Source of the DNA: Tetragonia tetragonoides
Lineage: Eukaryota; Streptophyta; Magnoliopsida; Caryophyllales; Aizoaceae
DNA length: 64,000 nt
Direction of reading: 5' to 3'
Assembly (NCBI GenBank): GCA_038025085.1
Contig: CM076148.1
Coordinates: 16,818,501 to 16,882,500 of the forward strand
Position numbers and translations under genes: made by a program. Within the stretch, counting starts at the first letter, position 1; every line of letters begins with the position of its first letter. Positions 10,661 through 21,808 of the stretch are shown one piece after another. A model generated the notes under the pieces. That model worked only from the letters and a program-made list of their open reading frames with translations, ran no database searches and was not told the origin of the DNA.

Positions 10661-10880
10661 ATCAAACTATTGCACAATATTTGTTTTAACCTTGTTCTTA
10701 CAGCCATTTCTCACTTTTCGTGTGTCTCTTTTATTCGAAAATCAACGGTTTGTACGTAAAACACAACACGTCTCCTAAAATCTTTTATACTAGTGTTTTC
10801 TGATTCTAAACAACGTTTTAAATTAGGCTACACAAAAATAAAAATACTAAAAAGAAATTTTAAAAAATGAAGATTTAAGA

Positions 10881-11000
10881 AGGGGTGCAACACGAGGACT
10901 TCCCAGGAGGTCACGCATTCTAGTACTACTCTCGCCCAAGCACGCTTAACTGCGGAGTTCGGATGGGATCCGGTGCATTAGTGTTGGTATGATCGCACCC
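10881..11000 (-). rRNA. 5S rRNA gene, unit 32
   Basis: 120 bp. Deviations cacgcattctag, gttcggatgg, gtgttgg. Confidence 0.94.
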
Positions 11001-11219
11001 ATCAAAATATTGCACAATATTTGATTGAACCTTGTTCTTACAGCCATTTCTCACTTTTCGGGTGTCTCTTTTATTCGAAAATCAACGGTTTGTACTTAAA
11101 CCACAACATGTCTCCCGAAATCTTTTCTACTAGTGTTTTCTGATACTAAACAGCGTTTTAAATAAGGCTACATAAAAATAAAAAAAATAAAAAAAATTTA
11201 AAAAAATGAAGATTTAAAA

Positions 11220-11404
11220 AGGGGTGCAACACGAGGACTTCCCAGGAGGTCACCCATCCTAGTAATACTCTCGCCCAAGCACGCTTAACTGCGGAGTTCT
11301 GATGGGATCCGGTGCATTAGTGCTGGTATGATCGCACCCATCCTGTGCATTAGTGCTGGTATGATCGCACCCTCCGGTGCATTAGTGTTGGTATGATCGC
11401 ACCC
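11220..11404 (-). rRNA. 5S rRNA gene with triplicated 5' end, unit 33
   Basis: 185 bp; inner gene 11220-11339, then repeats ending 11372 (one base short, cctccgg) and 11404 (gtgttgg). Also agtaatactc. Confidence 0.91.
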
Positions 11405-11625
11405 ATCAAACTGTTGCACAATATTTGTTTTAACCTTGTTCTTACAGTCATTTCTCACTTTTCGTGTATCTCTTTTATTCGAAAACCAACGGTTTCTACT
11501 TAAAACACAACACGTCTCCCGAAATCTTTTATACTAGTGTTTTCTGATTCTAAACAGCGTTTTAAATAAGGCTACATAAAAATAAAAAAAATAAAAAAAA
11601 AAATTTAAAAAATGAAGATTTAAAA

Positions 11626-11745
11626 GAGGGTGCAACACGAGGATTTCACAGGAGGTCACCTATCTCAGTACTACTCTCGCCCAAGCACGCTTAACTGCGG
11701 AGTTCTGATGGGATCCTGTGAATTAGTGCTGGTATGATCGCACCC
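11626..11745 (-). rRNA. 5S rRNA gene, unit 34
   Basis: 120 bp. Deviations gaggatttcacagg, cacctatctcag, atcctgtgaatt. Confidence 0.92.
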
Positions 11746-11963
11746 ATCAAACTATTGCACAATATTTGTTTTAACCTTGTTCTTACAGTCATTTCTCACT
11801 TTTCGTGTGTCTCTTTTATTCGAAAATCAACGATTTGTACTTAAAACACAACACGTCTCCCGAATTCTTTTATACTTGTGTTTTCTGATTCTAAACAACG
11901 TTTTAAATAAGGCTACATAAAAATAGAAAATAAAAAAAGATTTAAAAAAATGAAGATTTGGAA

Positions 11964-12083
11964 AGGGGTGCAACACGAGGACTACCCAGGAGGTCACCCA
12001 TCCTAGTACTAATCTCGCCCAAGCATGCTTAACTGCGGAGTTCTGATGGGATCCGGTGCATTGGTGCTGGTATGATCGCTGCC
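11964..12083 (-). rRNA. 5S rRNA gene, unit 35
   Basis: 120 bp. Deviations actaccc, tactaatctcg, catgctt, cattggtg, cgctgcc; one base missing just upstream (cataaat). Confidence 0.91.
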
Positions 12084-12303
12084 ATAAATATATTGCACAA
12101 TATTTGTTTTAACCTTGTTCTTACAGCCATTTCTCACTTTTCGTGTGTCTCTTTTATTCGAAAATCAACGGTTTCTACTTAAACACAACACGTCTCCCGA
12201 AATCTTTTATACTAGTGTTTTCTGATTCTAAACAACGTTTTAAATAAGGCTACATAAAAATAAAAAAAATAAATAAAAAGTTTAAAAAAATGAAAATTTA
12301 ACA

Positions 12304-12423
12304 AGGGGTGCAACAAGAGGACTTCCCAGGAGGTCACCCATCCTAGTTCTACTCTCGCCCAAGCACGCTTAACTGCGGAGTTCTGATTGGATCCGGTGAA
12401 TTAGTGCTGGTATGATCGCACCC
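12304..12423 (-). rRNA. 5S rRNA gene, unit 36
   Basis: 120 bp. Deviations caacaagagg, agttctactc, gattgg, ggtgaatt. Confidence 0.93.
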
Positions 12424-12678
12424 ATTAAACTATTGCACAATATTTGTTTTAACCTTGTTCTTACAGTCATTTCTCACTTTTCCTGTGTCTCTTTTATTCG
12501 AAAATCAACGGTTTGTACTTAAAACACCACACGTCTCCCAAAAACTTTTATACTAGTGTTTTCTGATTCTAAACAGTGTTTTCTTATACTAGTGTTTTCT
12601 GATTCTAAATAGCGTTTTAAATAAGGCTACATAAAAATAAAAATACTAAAAATAAATTTAAAAAAATGAGGATTTAAA

Positions 12679-12798
12679 AGGGGTGCAACACGAGGACTTC
12701 CCAGGAGGTCACCCATCCTAGTACTACTCTCGCCCAAGCACGATTAACTGCGGAGTTCAGATGGGATCCGGTGCATTAGTGCTGGTATGATCGCACAC
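12679..12798 (-). rRNA. 5S rRNA gene, unit 37
   Basis: 120 bp. Deviations cacgatt, gttcagatgg, cgcacac. Its 3' spacer holds a roughly 35-bp partial duplication (12560-12620). Confidence 0.93.
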
Positions 12799-13018
12799 AT
12801 TAAACTATTGCACAATATTTGATTTAACCTTGTTCTTACAGCCATTTCTCTTTTTTCGGGTGTCTCTTTTATTCGAAAATCAACGGTTTGTACTTAAAAC
12901 ACAAAACGTCTCCCGAAATCTTTTATACTAGTGTTTTCTTATTCTAAACAGCGTTTTAAATAAGGCTACATAAAAATAAAAAAAATTAAAAAAAAATTAA
13001 AAAAATGAAGATTTAAAA

Positions 13019-13204
13019 AGGGGTGCAACACGAGGACTTCCCAGGAGGTCACCCATCCTAGTAATACTCTCGCCCAAGCACGCTTAACTGCGGAGTTCTG
13101 ATGGGATCCAGTGCATTAGTGCTGGTATGATCGCACCCATCCGGTGCATTAGTGCTGGTATGATCGCACCCATTCGGTGCATTAGTGTTGGTATGATCGC
13201 ACCC
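13019..13204 (-). rRNA. 5S rRNA gene with triplicated 5' end, unit 38
   Basis: 186 bp; inner gene 13019-13138, repeats ending 13171 and 13204 (outermost gtgttgg). Also agtaatactc. Confidence 0.91.
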
Positions 13205-13426
13205 ATCAAACTGTTGCACAATATTTGTTTTAACCTTGTTCTTACAGTCATTTCTCACTTTTTGTGTGTCTCTTTCATTCGAAAATCAACGGTTTCTACT
13301 TAAAACACAACATGTCTCCCGAAAATTTTTATACTAGTGTTTTCTGATTCTAAACAGCGTTTTAAATAAAGCTACATAAAAATAAAAAAAATAAAAAAAA
13401 CATTTAAAAAAATTAAGATTTAGAAA

Positions 13427-13525
13427 AGAGTGGACTCACCCATCCTTGTACTACTCTCGCCCAAGCACGCTTAACTGCGGAGTTCTGATGGGATCTGGTG
13501 CATTAGTGCTGGTATGATCGCACCC
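13427..13525 (-). pseudogene. 5S rRNA pseudogene, unit 39
   Basis: 99 bp. Lacks about 21 bp at the RNA 3' side: the 10 bp also lost in unit 63, plus about 11 bp reaching box C. Helix I cannot close. Boundary at the 3' side approximate. Confidence 0.85.
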
Positions 13526-13657
13526 ATCAAACTGTTGCACAATATTTGTTTTAACCTTGTTCTTACAGTCATTTCTCACTTTTCGTGTGTCTCTTTTATT
13601 CGAAAATCAAAGGTTTGTACTTAAAACACAACACGTTTCCCGAAATCTTTTATACTA

Positions 13658-14174
13658 GTGGTATCTGATTCTAAACAGCGTTTTAAATAAGGCTACATAA
13701 AAATAAAAATACTAAAAATAAATTTAAAAAAATGAAGATTTAAAAAGGGGTGCAACACGAGGACTTCCCAGGAGGTCACACATTCTAGTACTACTCTCGC
13801 CCAAGCACGCTTAACTGCGGAGTTCGGATGGGATCCGGTGCATTAGTGCTGGTATGATCGCACCCATCAAAATATTGCACAATATTTGATTTAACCTTGT
13901 TCTTACAGCCATTTCTCACTTTTCGGGTGTCTCTTTTATTCGAAAATCAACGGTTTGTACTTAAAACACAACACCCTCCCGAAATCTTTTCTACTAGTGT
14001 TTTCTGATTCTAAACATCGTTTTAAATAAGGCTACATAAAAATAAAAAAAATAAAAACAAATTTAAAAAAATGAAGATTTAAAAAGGGGTGCAACACGAG
14101 GACTTCCCAGGAGGTCACCCATCCTAGTAATACTCTCGCCCAAGCACGCTTAACTGCGGAGTTCTGATGGGATC
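13658..14174. repeat. Duplicated 1.5-monomer block, copy 1 (offset 1423)
   Basis: Unit 40 and the start of unit 41, with gtggtatctg, cacacattctag, acaccctcccg and aaacatcg markers, recur at 15081-15597 with no difference seen by eye until the gatccgatgc/gatccggtgc position. Confidence 0.85.
13746..13865 (-). rRNA. 5S rRNA gene, unit 40
   Basis: 120 bp. Deviations cacacattctag, gttcggatgg. Confidence 0.94.
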
Positions 14175-14269
14175 CGATGCATTAGTGCTGGTATGATCGC
14201 ACCCATCCTGTGCATTAGTGCTGGTATGATCGCACCTTCCGGTGCATTAGTGTTGGTATGATCGCACCC
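14085..14269 (-). rRNA. 5S rRNA gene with triplicated 5' end, unit 41
   Basis: 185 bp; inner gene 14085-14204, repeats ending 14237 (one base short) and 14269 (gtgttgg). Also agtaatactc, ccgatgc. Confidence 0.91.
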
Positions 14270-14490
14270 ATCAAACTGTTGCACAATATTTGTTTTAACC
14301 TTGTTCTTACAGTCATTTCTCACTTTTCGTGTATCTCTTTTATTCGAAAACCAACGGTTTCTACTTAAAACACAACACGTCTCCCGAAATCTTTTATACT
14401 AGTGTTTTCTGATTCTAAACAGCGTTTTAAATAAGGCTACATAAAAAAAATAAAAAATAAAAAAAAATTGAAAAAAATGAAGATTTAAAA

Positions 14491-14610
14491 AAGGGTGCAA
14501 CACGAGGATTTCACAGGAGGTCACCCATCCTAGTACTACTCTCGCCCAAGCACGCTTAACTGCGGAGTTCTGATGGGATCCTGTGAATTAGTGCTGGTAT
14601 GATCGCACCC
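14491..14610 (-). rRNA. 5S rRNA gene, unit 42
   Basis: 120 bp. Deviations gaggatttcacagg, atcctgtgaatt. Confidence 0.93.
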
Positions 14611-14828
14611 ATCAAACTATTGCACAATATTTTTTTTAACCTTGTTCTTACAGTCATTTCTCACTTTTCGTGTGTCTCTTTTATTCGAAAATCAACGGTT
14701 TGTACTTAAAACACAACACGTCTCCCGAAATCTTTTATACTTGTGTTTTTTGATTCTAAACAACGTTTTAAATAAGGCTACATAAAAATAAAAAATAAAA
14801 AAAAATTTAAAAAAATGAAGATTTAAAA

Positions 14829-14948
14829 AGGGGTGCAAGACGAGGACTACCCAGGAGGTCACCCATCCTAGTACTAATCTCGCCCAAGCACGCTTAACTG
14901 TGGAGTTCTGATGGGATCCGGTGCATGGGTGCTGGTATGATCGCAGCC
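14829..14948 (-). rRNA. 5S rRNA gene, unit 43
   Basis: 120 bp. Deviations caagacg, actaccc, tactaatctcg, ctgtggag, gcatgggtg, cgcagcc. Confidence 0.91.
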
Positions 14949-15080
14949 ATAAATCTATTGCACAATATTTGTTTTAACCTTGTTCTTACAGCCATTTCTC
15001 ACTTTTCGTGTGTCTCTTTTATTCGAAAATCAACGGTTTCTACTTAAAACACAACACGTCTCCCGAAATCTTTTATACTA

Positions 15081-15597
15081 GTGGTATCTGATTCTAAACA
15101 GCGTTTTAAATAAGGCTACATAAAAATAAAAATACTAAAAATAAATTTAAAAAAATGAAGATTTAAAAAGGGGTGCAACACGAGGACTTCCCAGGAGGTC
15201 ACACATTCTAGTACTACTCTCGCCCAAGCACGCTTAACTGCGGAGTTCGGATGGGATCCGGTGCATTAGTGCTGGTATGATCGCACCCATCAAAATATTG
15301 CACAATATTTGATTTAACCTTGTTCTTACAGCCATTTCTCACTTTTCGGGTGTCTCTTTTATTCGAAAATCAACGGTTTGTACTTAAAACACAACACCCT
15401 CCCGAAATCTTTTCTACTAGTGTTTTCTGATTCTAAACATCGTTTTAAATAAGGCTACATAAAAATAAAAAAAATAAAAACAAATTTAAAAAAATGAAGA
15501 TTTAAAAAGGGGTGCAACACGAGGACTTCCCAGGAGGTCACCCATCCTAGTAATACTCTCGCCCAAGCACGCTTAACTGCGGAGTTCTGATGGGATC
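15081..15597. repeat. Duplicated 1.5-monomer block, copy 2 (offset 1423)
   Basis: Partner of 13658-14174. It diverges from the first copy in unit 45, which lacks the triplicated 5' end found in unit 41. Confidence 0.85.
15169..15288 (-). rRNA. 5S rRNA gene, unit 44
   Basis: 120 bp. Same as unit 40 (1423-bp offset copy). Confidence 0.94.
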
Positions 15598-15627
15598 CGG
15601 TGCATTAGTGCTGGTATGATCGCCCCC
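15508..15627 (-). rRNA. 5S rRNA gene, unit 45
   Basis: 120 bp. Deviations agtaatactc, cgccccc. Confidence 0.95.
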
Positions 15628-15847
15628 ATCAAACTATTGCACAATATTTGTTTTAACCTTGTTCTTACAGCCATTTCTCACTTTTCGTGTGTCTCTTTTA
15701 TTCGAAAATCAACGGTTTGTACGTAAAACACAACACGTCTCCCAAAATCTTTTATACTAGTGTTTTCTGATTCTAAACAACGTTTTAAATAAGGCTACAT
15801 AAAAATAAAAATTCTAAAAATAAATTTAAAAAAATGAAGATTTAAAA

Positions 15848-15967
15848 AGGGGTGCAACAACAGGACTTCCCAGGAGGTCACGCATCCTAGTACTACTCTC
15901 GCCCAAGCACGCTTAACTGGGGTGTTCGGATGGGATCCGGTGCATTAGTGCTGGTATGATCGCACCC
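15848..15967 (-). rRNA. 5S rRNA gene, unit 46
   Basis: 120 bp. Deviations caacaacagg, cacgcatcc, ctggggtgttcgg. Confidence 0.93.
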
Positions 15968-16187
15968 ATCAAAATATTGCACAATATTTGATTTAACCTT
16001 GTTCTTACAGCCATTTCTCACTTTTCGGGTGTCTCTTTTATTCGAAAATCAACGGTTTGTACTTAAAACACAACATGTCTCCCGAAATCTTTTCTACTAG
16101 TGTTTTCTGATTCTAAACAGCGTTTTAAATAAGGCTACATAAAAATAAAAAAAATAAAAAAAAATTTAAAAAAATGTAGATTTAAAA

Positions 16188-16372
16188 AGGGGTGCAACAC
16201 GAGGACTTCCCAGGAGGTCACCCATCCTAGTAATACTCTCGCCCAAGCACGCTTAACTGCGGAGTTCTGATGGGATCCGGTGCATTAGTGCTGGTATGAT
16301 CGCACCCATCCGGTGCATTAGTGCTGGTATGATCGCACCCTCCGGTGCATTAGTGTTGGTATGATCGCACCC
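16188..16372 (-). rRNA. 5S rRNA gene with triplicated 5' end, unit 47
   Basis: 185 bp; inner gene 16188-16307, repeats ending 16340 (one base short) and 16372 (gtgttgg). Also agtaatactc. Confidence 0.91.
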
Positions 16373-16593
16373 ATCAAACTGTTGCACAATATTTGTTTTA
16401 ACCTTGTTCTTACAGTCATTTCTCACTTTTCGTGTATCTCTTTTATTCGAAAACCAACGGTTTCTACTTAAAACACAACACGTCTCCCGAAATCTTTTAT
16501 ACTAGTGTTTTCTGATTCTAAACAGGGTTTTAACTAAGGCTACATAAAAAAATAAAAAAAATTAAAAAAATTAAAAAAAATGAAGATTTAAAA

Positions 16594-16713
16594 AAGGGTG
16601 CAACACGAGGATTTCCCAGGAGTTCACCCATCCTAGTTCTACTCTCGCCCAAGCACGCTTAACTGCGGAGTTCTGATGGGATCCTGTGAATTAGTGCTGG
16701 TATGATCGCACCC
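16594..16713 (-). rRNA. 5S rRNA gene, unit 48
   Basis: 120 bp. Deviations gaggattt, gagttcacc, agttctactc, atcctgtgaatt. Confidence 0.93.
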
Positions 16714-16933
16714 ATCAAACTATTGCATAATATTTGTTTTAACCTTGTTCTTACAGTCATTTCTCACTTTTCGTGTGTCTCTTTTATTCGAAAATCAACG
16801 GTTTGTACTTAAAACACAACACGTCTCCCGAAATCTTTTATACTAGTGTTTTCTGATTCTAAACAGCGTTTTAAATAAGGCTACATAAAAATAAAAATAC
16901 TAAAAATAAATATAGAAAAATGAAGATTTAAAA

Positions 16934-17053
16934 AAGGGTGCAACACCAGGACTTCCCAGGAGGTCAACCATCCTAGTACTACTCTCGCCTAAGCACGATT
17001 AACTGCGAAGTTCTGATGGGATCCGGTGAATTAGTGCTGGTATGATAGCACCC
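16934..17053 (-). rRNA. 5S rRNA gene, unit 49
   Basis: 120 bp. Deviations acaccagg, gtcaacc, tcgcctaag, cacgatt, gcgaag, ggtgaatt, gatagc. Confidence 0.92.
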
Positions 17054-17274
17054 ATCAAACTATTGCACAATATTTGTTTTAACCTTGTTCTTACAGTCAT
17101 TTTCTCACTTTTCGTGTGTCTTTTTTATTCGAAACTCAATGGTTTGTACTTAAAACACAACACGTCTCCCAAAATCTTTTATACTAGTGTTTTCTGATTC
17201 TAAACAACGTTTTAAATAAGGCTACATAAAAATAAAAATTCTAAAAATAAATTTAAAAAAATGAAGATTTAAAA

Positions 17275-17394
17275 AGGGGTGCAACACGAGGACTTCCCAG
17301 GAGGTCACGCATCCTAGTACTACTCTCGCCCAAGCACGCTTAACTGGGGAGTTCGGATGGGATCCGGTGCATTAGTGCTGGTATGATCGCACCC
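17275..17394 (-). rRNA. 5S rRNA gene, unit 50
   Basis: 120 bp. Deviations cacgcatcc, ctggggagttcgg. Confidence 0.94.
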
Positions 17395-17603
17395 ATCAAA
17401 CTATTGCACAATATTTGTTTTAACCTTGTTCTTACAGTCATTTCTCACTTTTCGTGTGTCTCTTTTATTCGAAAATCAACGGTTTGTACGTAAAACCCAA
17501 CACGTCTCCCGATATCTTTTATACTAGTGTTTTCTGATTCTAAACAGTGTTTTAAATAAGGCTACATAAAAATAAAAAAAGTAAAAAAAAATGAAGATTT
17601 AAA

Positions 17604-17723
17604 AAGGGTGCAACACGAGGATTTCCCAGGAGGTCACCTATCCTAGTACTACTCTCGCCCAAGCACGCTTAACTGCGGAGTTCTGATGGGTTCCGGTGCA
17701 TTAGTGCTGGTATGATCGCACCC
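17604..17723 (-). rRNA. 5S rRNA gene, unit 51
   Basis: 120 bp. Deviations gaggattt, cacctatcc, gggttccgg. Short A/T tract downstream (aaaaaaagtaaaaaaaa). Confidence 0.94.
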
Positions 17724-17933
17724 ATCAATCTATTGCATAATATTTTTTTTTAACCTTGTTCTTATAGTCATTTCTCACTTTTCGTGTGTCTCTTTAATTC
17801 GAAAATCAACAGTTTGTACGTAAAATCCAACACGTCTCCCGAAAACTTTTATACTAGTGTTTTCTGATTCTAAACAGCGTTTTAAATAAGGCTACATAAA
17901 AATAAAAAAAGTAAAAAAAAATGAAGATTTAAA

Positions 17934-18053
17934 AAGGGTGCAACACGAGGATTTCCCAGGAGGTCACCTATCCTAGTACTACTCTCGCCCAAGCACGCTT
18001 AACTGCGGAGTTCTGATGGGTTCCGGTGCATTAGTGCTTCTATGATCGCACCC
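17934..18053 (-). rRNA. 5S rRNA gene, unit 52
   Basis: 120 bp. As unit 51 plus gtgcttctatg. Confidence 0.93.
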
Positions 18054-18271
18054 ATCAAACTGTTGCACAATATTTGTTTTAACCTTGTTCTTACAGTCAT
18101 TTCTCACTTTTCGTGTGTCTCTTTTATTCGAAAATCAAAGGTTTGTACTTACAACACAACATGTTTCCCGAAATCTTTCATACTAGTGTTATCTGATTCT
18201 AAACAGCGTTTTAATAAGGCTACATAAAAATTAAAAAAATAAAAAAAAAATTAAAAAATGAAGATTTAAAA

Positions 18272-18391
18272 AGGGGTGCAACACGAGGACTTCCCAGGAG
18301 GTCACCCATCCTAGTACTACTCCCGCCCAGGAACGCTTAACTACGGAGTTCTGATGGGATCCGGTGCACTAGTGCTGGTATGATCGCACCC
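18272..18391 (-). rRNA. 5S rRNA gene, unit 53
   Basis: 120 bp. Deviations actcccgcccagg, aacgctt, ctacgg, gtgcactag. Confidence 0.93.
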
Positions 18392-18600
18392 ATCAATCTA
18401 TTGCATAATATTTTTTTTTAACCTTGTTCTTATAGTCATTTCTCACTTTTCGTGTGTCTCTTTAATTCGAAAATCAACAGTTTGTACGTAAAATCCAACA
18501 CGTCTCCCGAAAACTTTTATACTAGTGTTTTCTGATTCTAAACAGCGTTTTAAATAAGGCTACATAAAAATAAAAAAAGTAAAAAAAATGAAGATTTAAA

Positions 18601-18720
18601 AAGGGTGCAACACGAGGATTTCCCAGGAGGTCACCTATCCTAGTACTACTCTCGCCCAAGCACGCTTAACTGCGGCGTTCGGATGGGATCCAGTGTACTA
18701 GTGCTGGTATGATCGCACCC
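18601..18720 (-). rRNA. 5S rRNA gene, unit 54
   Basis: 120 bp. Deviations gaggattt, cacctatcc, gcggcgttcgg, ccagtgtactag. Confidence 0.92.
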
Positions 18721-18940
18721 ATCAAACTATTGCACAATATTTGTTTTAACCTTGTTCTTACAACCATTTCTCACTTTTCGTGTGTCTCTTTTATTCGAAA
18801 ATCAACGGTTTGTACTTAAAACACAACACGTCTCCCGAAATCTTTTATACTAGTGTTTTCTGATTCTAAACAGCGTTTTAAATAAGGCTACATAAAAATA
18901 AAAATACTAAAAATAAATATAGAAAAATGAAGATTTAAAA

Positions 18941-19060
18941 AAGGGTGCAACACCAGGACTTCCCAGGAGGTCAACCATCCTAGTACTACTCTCGCCTAAG
19001 CACGATTAACTGCGAAGTTCTGATGGGATCCGGTGAATTAGTGCTGGTATGATAGCACCC
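18941..19060 (-). rRNA. 5S rRNA gene, unit 55
   Basis: 120 bp. Copy of unit 49 at +2007. Confidence 0.92.
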
Positions 19061-19281
19061 ATCAAACTATTGCACAATATTTGTTTTAACCTTGTTCTTA
19101 CAGTCATTTTCTCACTTTTCGTGTGTCTTTTTTATTCGAAACTCAATGGTTTGTACTTAAAACACAACACGTCTCCCAAAATCTTTTATACTAGTGTTTT
19201 CTGATTCTAAACAACGTTTTAAATAAGGCTACATAAAAATAAAAATTCTAAAAATAAATTTAAAAAAATGAAGATTTAAAA

Positions 19282-19401
19282 AGGGGTGCAACACGAGGAC
19301 TTCCCAGGAGGTCACGCATCCTAGTACTACTCTCGCCCAAGCACGCTTAACTGGGGAGTTCGGATGGGATCCGGTGCATTAGTGCTGGTATGATCGCACC
19401 C
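19282..19401 (-). rRNA. 5S rRNA gene, unit 56
   Basis: 120 bp. Copy of unit 50 at +2007. Confidence 0.94.
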
Positions 19402-19610
19402 ATCAAACTATTGCACAATATTTGTTTTAACCTTGTTCTTACAGTCATTTCTCACTTTTCGTGTGTCTCTTTTATTCGAAAATCAACGGTTTGTACGTAA
19501 AACCCAACACGTCTCCCGATATCTTTTATACTAGTGTTTTCTGATTCTAAACAGTGTTTTAAATAAGGCTACATAAAAATAAAAAAAGTAAAAAAAAATG
19601 AAGATTTAAA

Positions 19611-19730
19611 AAGGGTGCAACACGAGGATTTCCCAGGAGGTCACCTATCCTAGTACTACTCTCGCCCAAGCACGCTTAACTGCGGAGTTCTGATGGGTTC
19701 CGGTGCATTAGTGCTGGTATGATCGCACCC
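19611..19730 (-). rRNA. 5S rRNA gene, unit 57
   Basis: 120 bp. Copy of unit 51 at +2007. Confidence 0.94.
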
Positions 19731-19940
19731 ATCAATCTATTGCATAATATTTTTTTTTAACCTTGTTCTTATAGTCATTTCTCACTTTTCGTGTGTCTCT
19801 TTAATTCGAAAATCAACAGTTTGTACGTAAAATCCAACACGTCTCCCGAAAACTTTTATACTAGTGTTTTCTGATTCTAAACAGCGTTTTAAATAAGGCT
19901 ACATAAAAATAAAAAAAGTAAAAAAAAATGAAGATTTAAA

Positions 19941-20060
19941 AAGGGTGCAACACGAGGATTTCCCAGGAGGTCACCTATCCTAGTACTACTCTCGCCCAAG
20001 CACGCTTAACTGCGGAGTTCTGATGGGTTCCGGTGCATTAGTGCTTCTATGATCGCACCC
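19941..20060 (-). rRNA. 5S rRNA gene, unit 58
   Basis: 120 bp. Copy of unit 52 at +2007, including gtgcttctatg. Confidence 0.93.
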
Positions 20061-20278
20061 ATCAAACTGTTGCACAATATTTGTTTTAACCTTGTTCTTA
20101 CAGTCATTTCTCACTTTTCGTGTGTCTCTTTTATTCGAAAATCAAAGGTTTGTACTTACAACACAACATGTTTCCCGAAATCTTTCATACTAGTGTTATC
20201 TGATTCTAAACAGCGTTTTAATAAGGCTACATAAAAATTAAAAAAATAAAAAAAAAATTAAAAAATGAAGATTTAAAA

Positions 20279-20398
20279 AGGGGTGCAACACGAGGACTTC
20301 CCAGGAGGTCACCCATCCTAGTACTACTCCCGCCCAGGAACGCTTAACTACGGAGTTCTGATGGGATCCGGTGCACTAGTGCTGGTATGATCGCACCC
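20279..20398 (-). rRNA. 5S rRNA gene, unit 59
   Basis: 120 bp. Copy of unit 53 at +2007; downstream identity ends near 20463. Confidence 0.93.
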
Positions 20399-20607
20399 AT
20401 CAATCTATTGCATAATATTTTTTTTTAACCTTGTTCTTATAGTCATTTCTCACTTTTCGTGTATCTCTTTTATTCGAAAATGAACGGTTTGTACTTAAAA
20501 CACAACATGTCTCCCGAAATCTTTTCTACTAGTGTTTTCTGATTCTAAACAGCGTTTTAAATAAGGCTACATAAAAATAAAAAAAATAAAAAAAATGAAG
20601 ATTTAAA

Positions 20608-20727
20608 AAGGGTGCAACACGAGGATTTCCCAGGAGGTCACCTATCCTAGTACTACTCTCGCCCAAGCACGCTTAACTGCGGCGTTCGGATGGGATCCAG
20701 TGTACTAGTGCTGGTATGATCGCACCC
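20608..20727 (-). rRNA. 5S rRNA gene, unit 60
   Basis: 120 bp. Same gene variants as unit 54; the flanking spacer differs (cttttctactag). Confidence 0.92.
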
Positions 20728-20948
20728 ATCAAACTATTGCACAATATTTGTTTTAACCTTGTTCTTACAACCATTTCTCACTTTTCGTGTATCTCTTTTA
20801 TTCGAAAATGAACGGTTTGTACTTAAAACACAACATGTCTCCCGAAATCTTTTCTACTAGTGTTTTCTGATTCTAAACAGCGTTTTAAATAAGGCTACAT
20901 AAAAATAAAAAAAATAAAATAAAAATTTTAAAAAATGAAGATTTAAAA

Positions 20949-21068
20949 AGGGATGCAACACGAGGACTTCCCAGGAGGTCACCCATCCTAATACTACTCT
21001 CGCCCAAGCACGCTTAACTGCGGAGTTCGGATGGGATCCGGTGCATTAGTGCTGGTATGATCGCACCC
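20949..21068 (-). rRNA. 5S rRNA gene, unit 61
   Basis: 120 bp. Deviations gggatgc, cctaatac, gttcggatgg. Confidence 0.94.
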
Positions 21069-21290
21069 ATCAAACTATTGCACAATATTTGATTTAACCT
21101 TATTCTAACAGCCATTTCTCACTTTTCGGGTGTCTCTTTTATTCGAAAATCAACGGTTTGTACTTAAAACACAACACGTCTCCCGCAATCTTTTATACTA
21201 GTGTTTTCTGATTCTAAACAGCGGTTTAAATAAGGCTACATAAAAACAAAAATACTAAAAATAAATTTAAAAAAATGAAGATTTAAAAAA

Positions 21291-21476
21291 AAAGGTGCAA
21301 CACGAGGACTTCCCAGGAGGTCACCCATCCTAGTACTACTCTCGCCCAAGCACGCTTAACTGCGGAGTTCTGATGGGATCCGGTGCATTAGTGCTGGTAT
21401 TATCGCACCCATCCGGTGCATTAGTGCTGGTATGATCGCACCCATCCGGTGCATTAGTGTTGGTATGATCGCACCC
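21291..21476 (-). rRNA. 5S rRNA gene with triplicated 5' end, unit 62
   Basis: 186 bp; inner gene 21291-21410 (tattatcg), repeats ending 21443 and 21476 (gtgttgg). 3' end aaaggtgc with a long A run behind it. Confidence 0.91.
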
Positions 21477-21698
21477 ATCAAACAGTTGCACAATATTTGT
21501 TTCAACCTTGTTCTTACAGTCATTTCTCACTTTTTGTGCGTCTCTTTTATTCGAAAATCAACGGTTTCTACTTAAAACACAACATGTCTCCCGAAAACTT
21601 TTATACTAGTGTTTTCTGATTCTAAACAGCGTTTTAAATAAAGCTACATAAAAATAAAAAAAATAAAAAAAACATTTAACAAAATGAAGATTTAAAAA

Positions 21699-21808
21699 AG
21701 AGTGGACTTCCTAGGAGGTCACCCATCCTAGTACTACTCTCGCCCAAGCACGCTTAACTGCGGAGTTCTGATGGGATCCGGTGCATTAGTGCTGGTATGA
21801 TCGCACCC
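21699..21808 (-). pseudogene. 5S rRNA pseudogene, unit 63
   Basis: 110 bp. Lacks 10 bp (about RNA 105-114), the 3' strand of helix I; otherwise near consensus. Same lesion as unit 39. Confidence 0.87.

Larger units (their letters stand above)
16763..18456. repeat. 2007-bp offset duplication, copy 1
   Basis: Units 49-53 and their spacers recur as units 55-59 at exactly +2007 and look identical by eye. Divergence appears at ttacagtc/ttacaacc on the left and gtgtgtctctttaatt/gtgtatctcttttatt on the right. The offset equals six monomers. Confidence 0.9.
18770..20463. repeat. 2007-bp offset duplication, copy 2
   Basis: Partner of 16763-18456. Unit 60 (20608-20727) again resembles unit 54 at the same offset, so the event spans about six monomers. 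Confidence 0.9.

Noticed and set aside
13058..21530. Open frames with a short peptide repeat (CDHTSTNAPDG) at 13058-13258 and 21336-21530
   Set aside because: The repeat is the 33-bp triplicated 5S 5' end read as protein.
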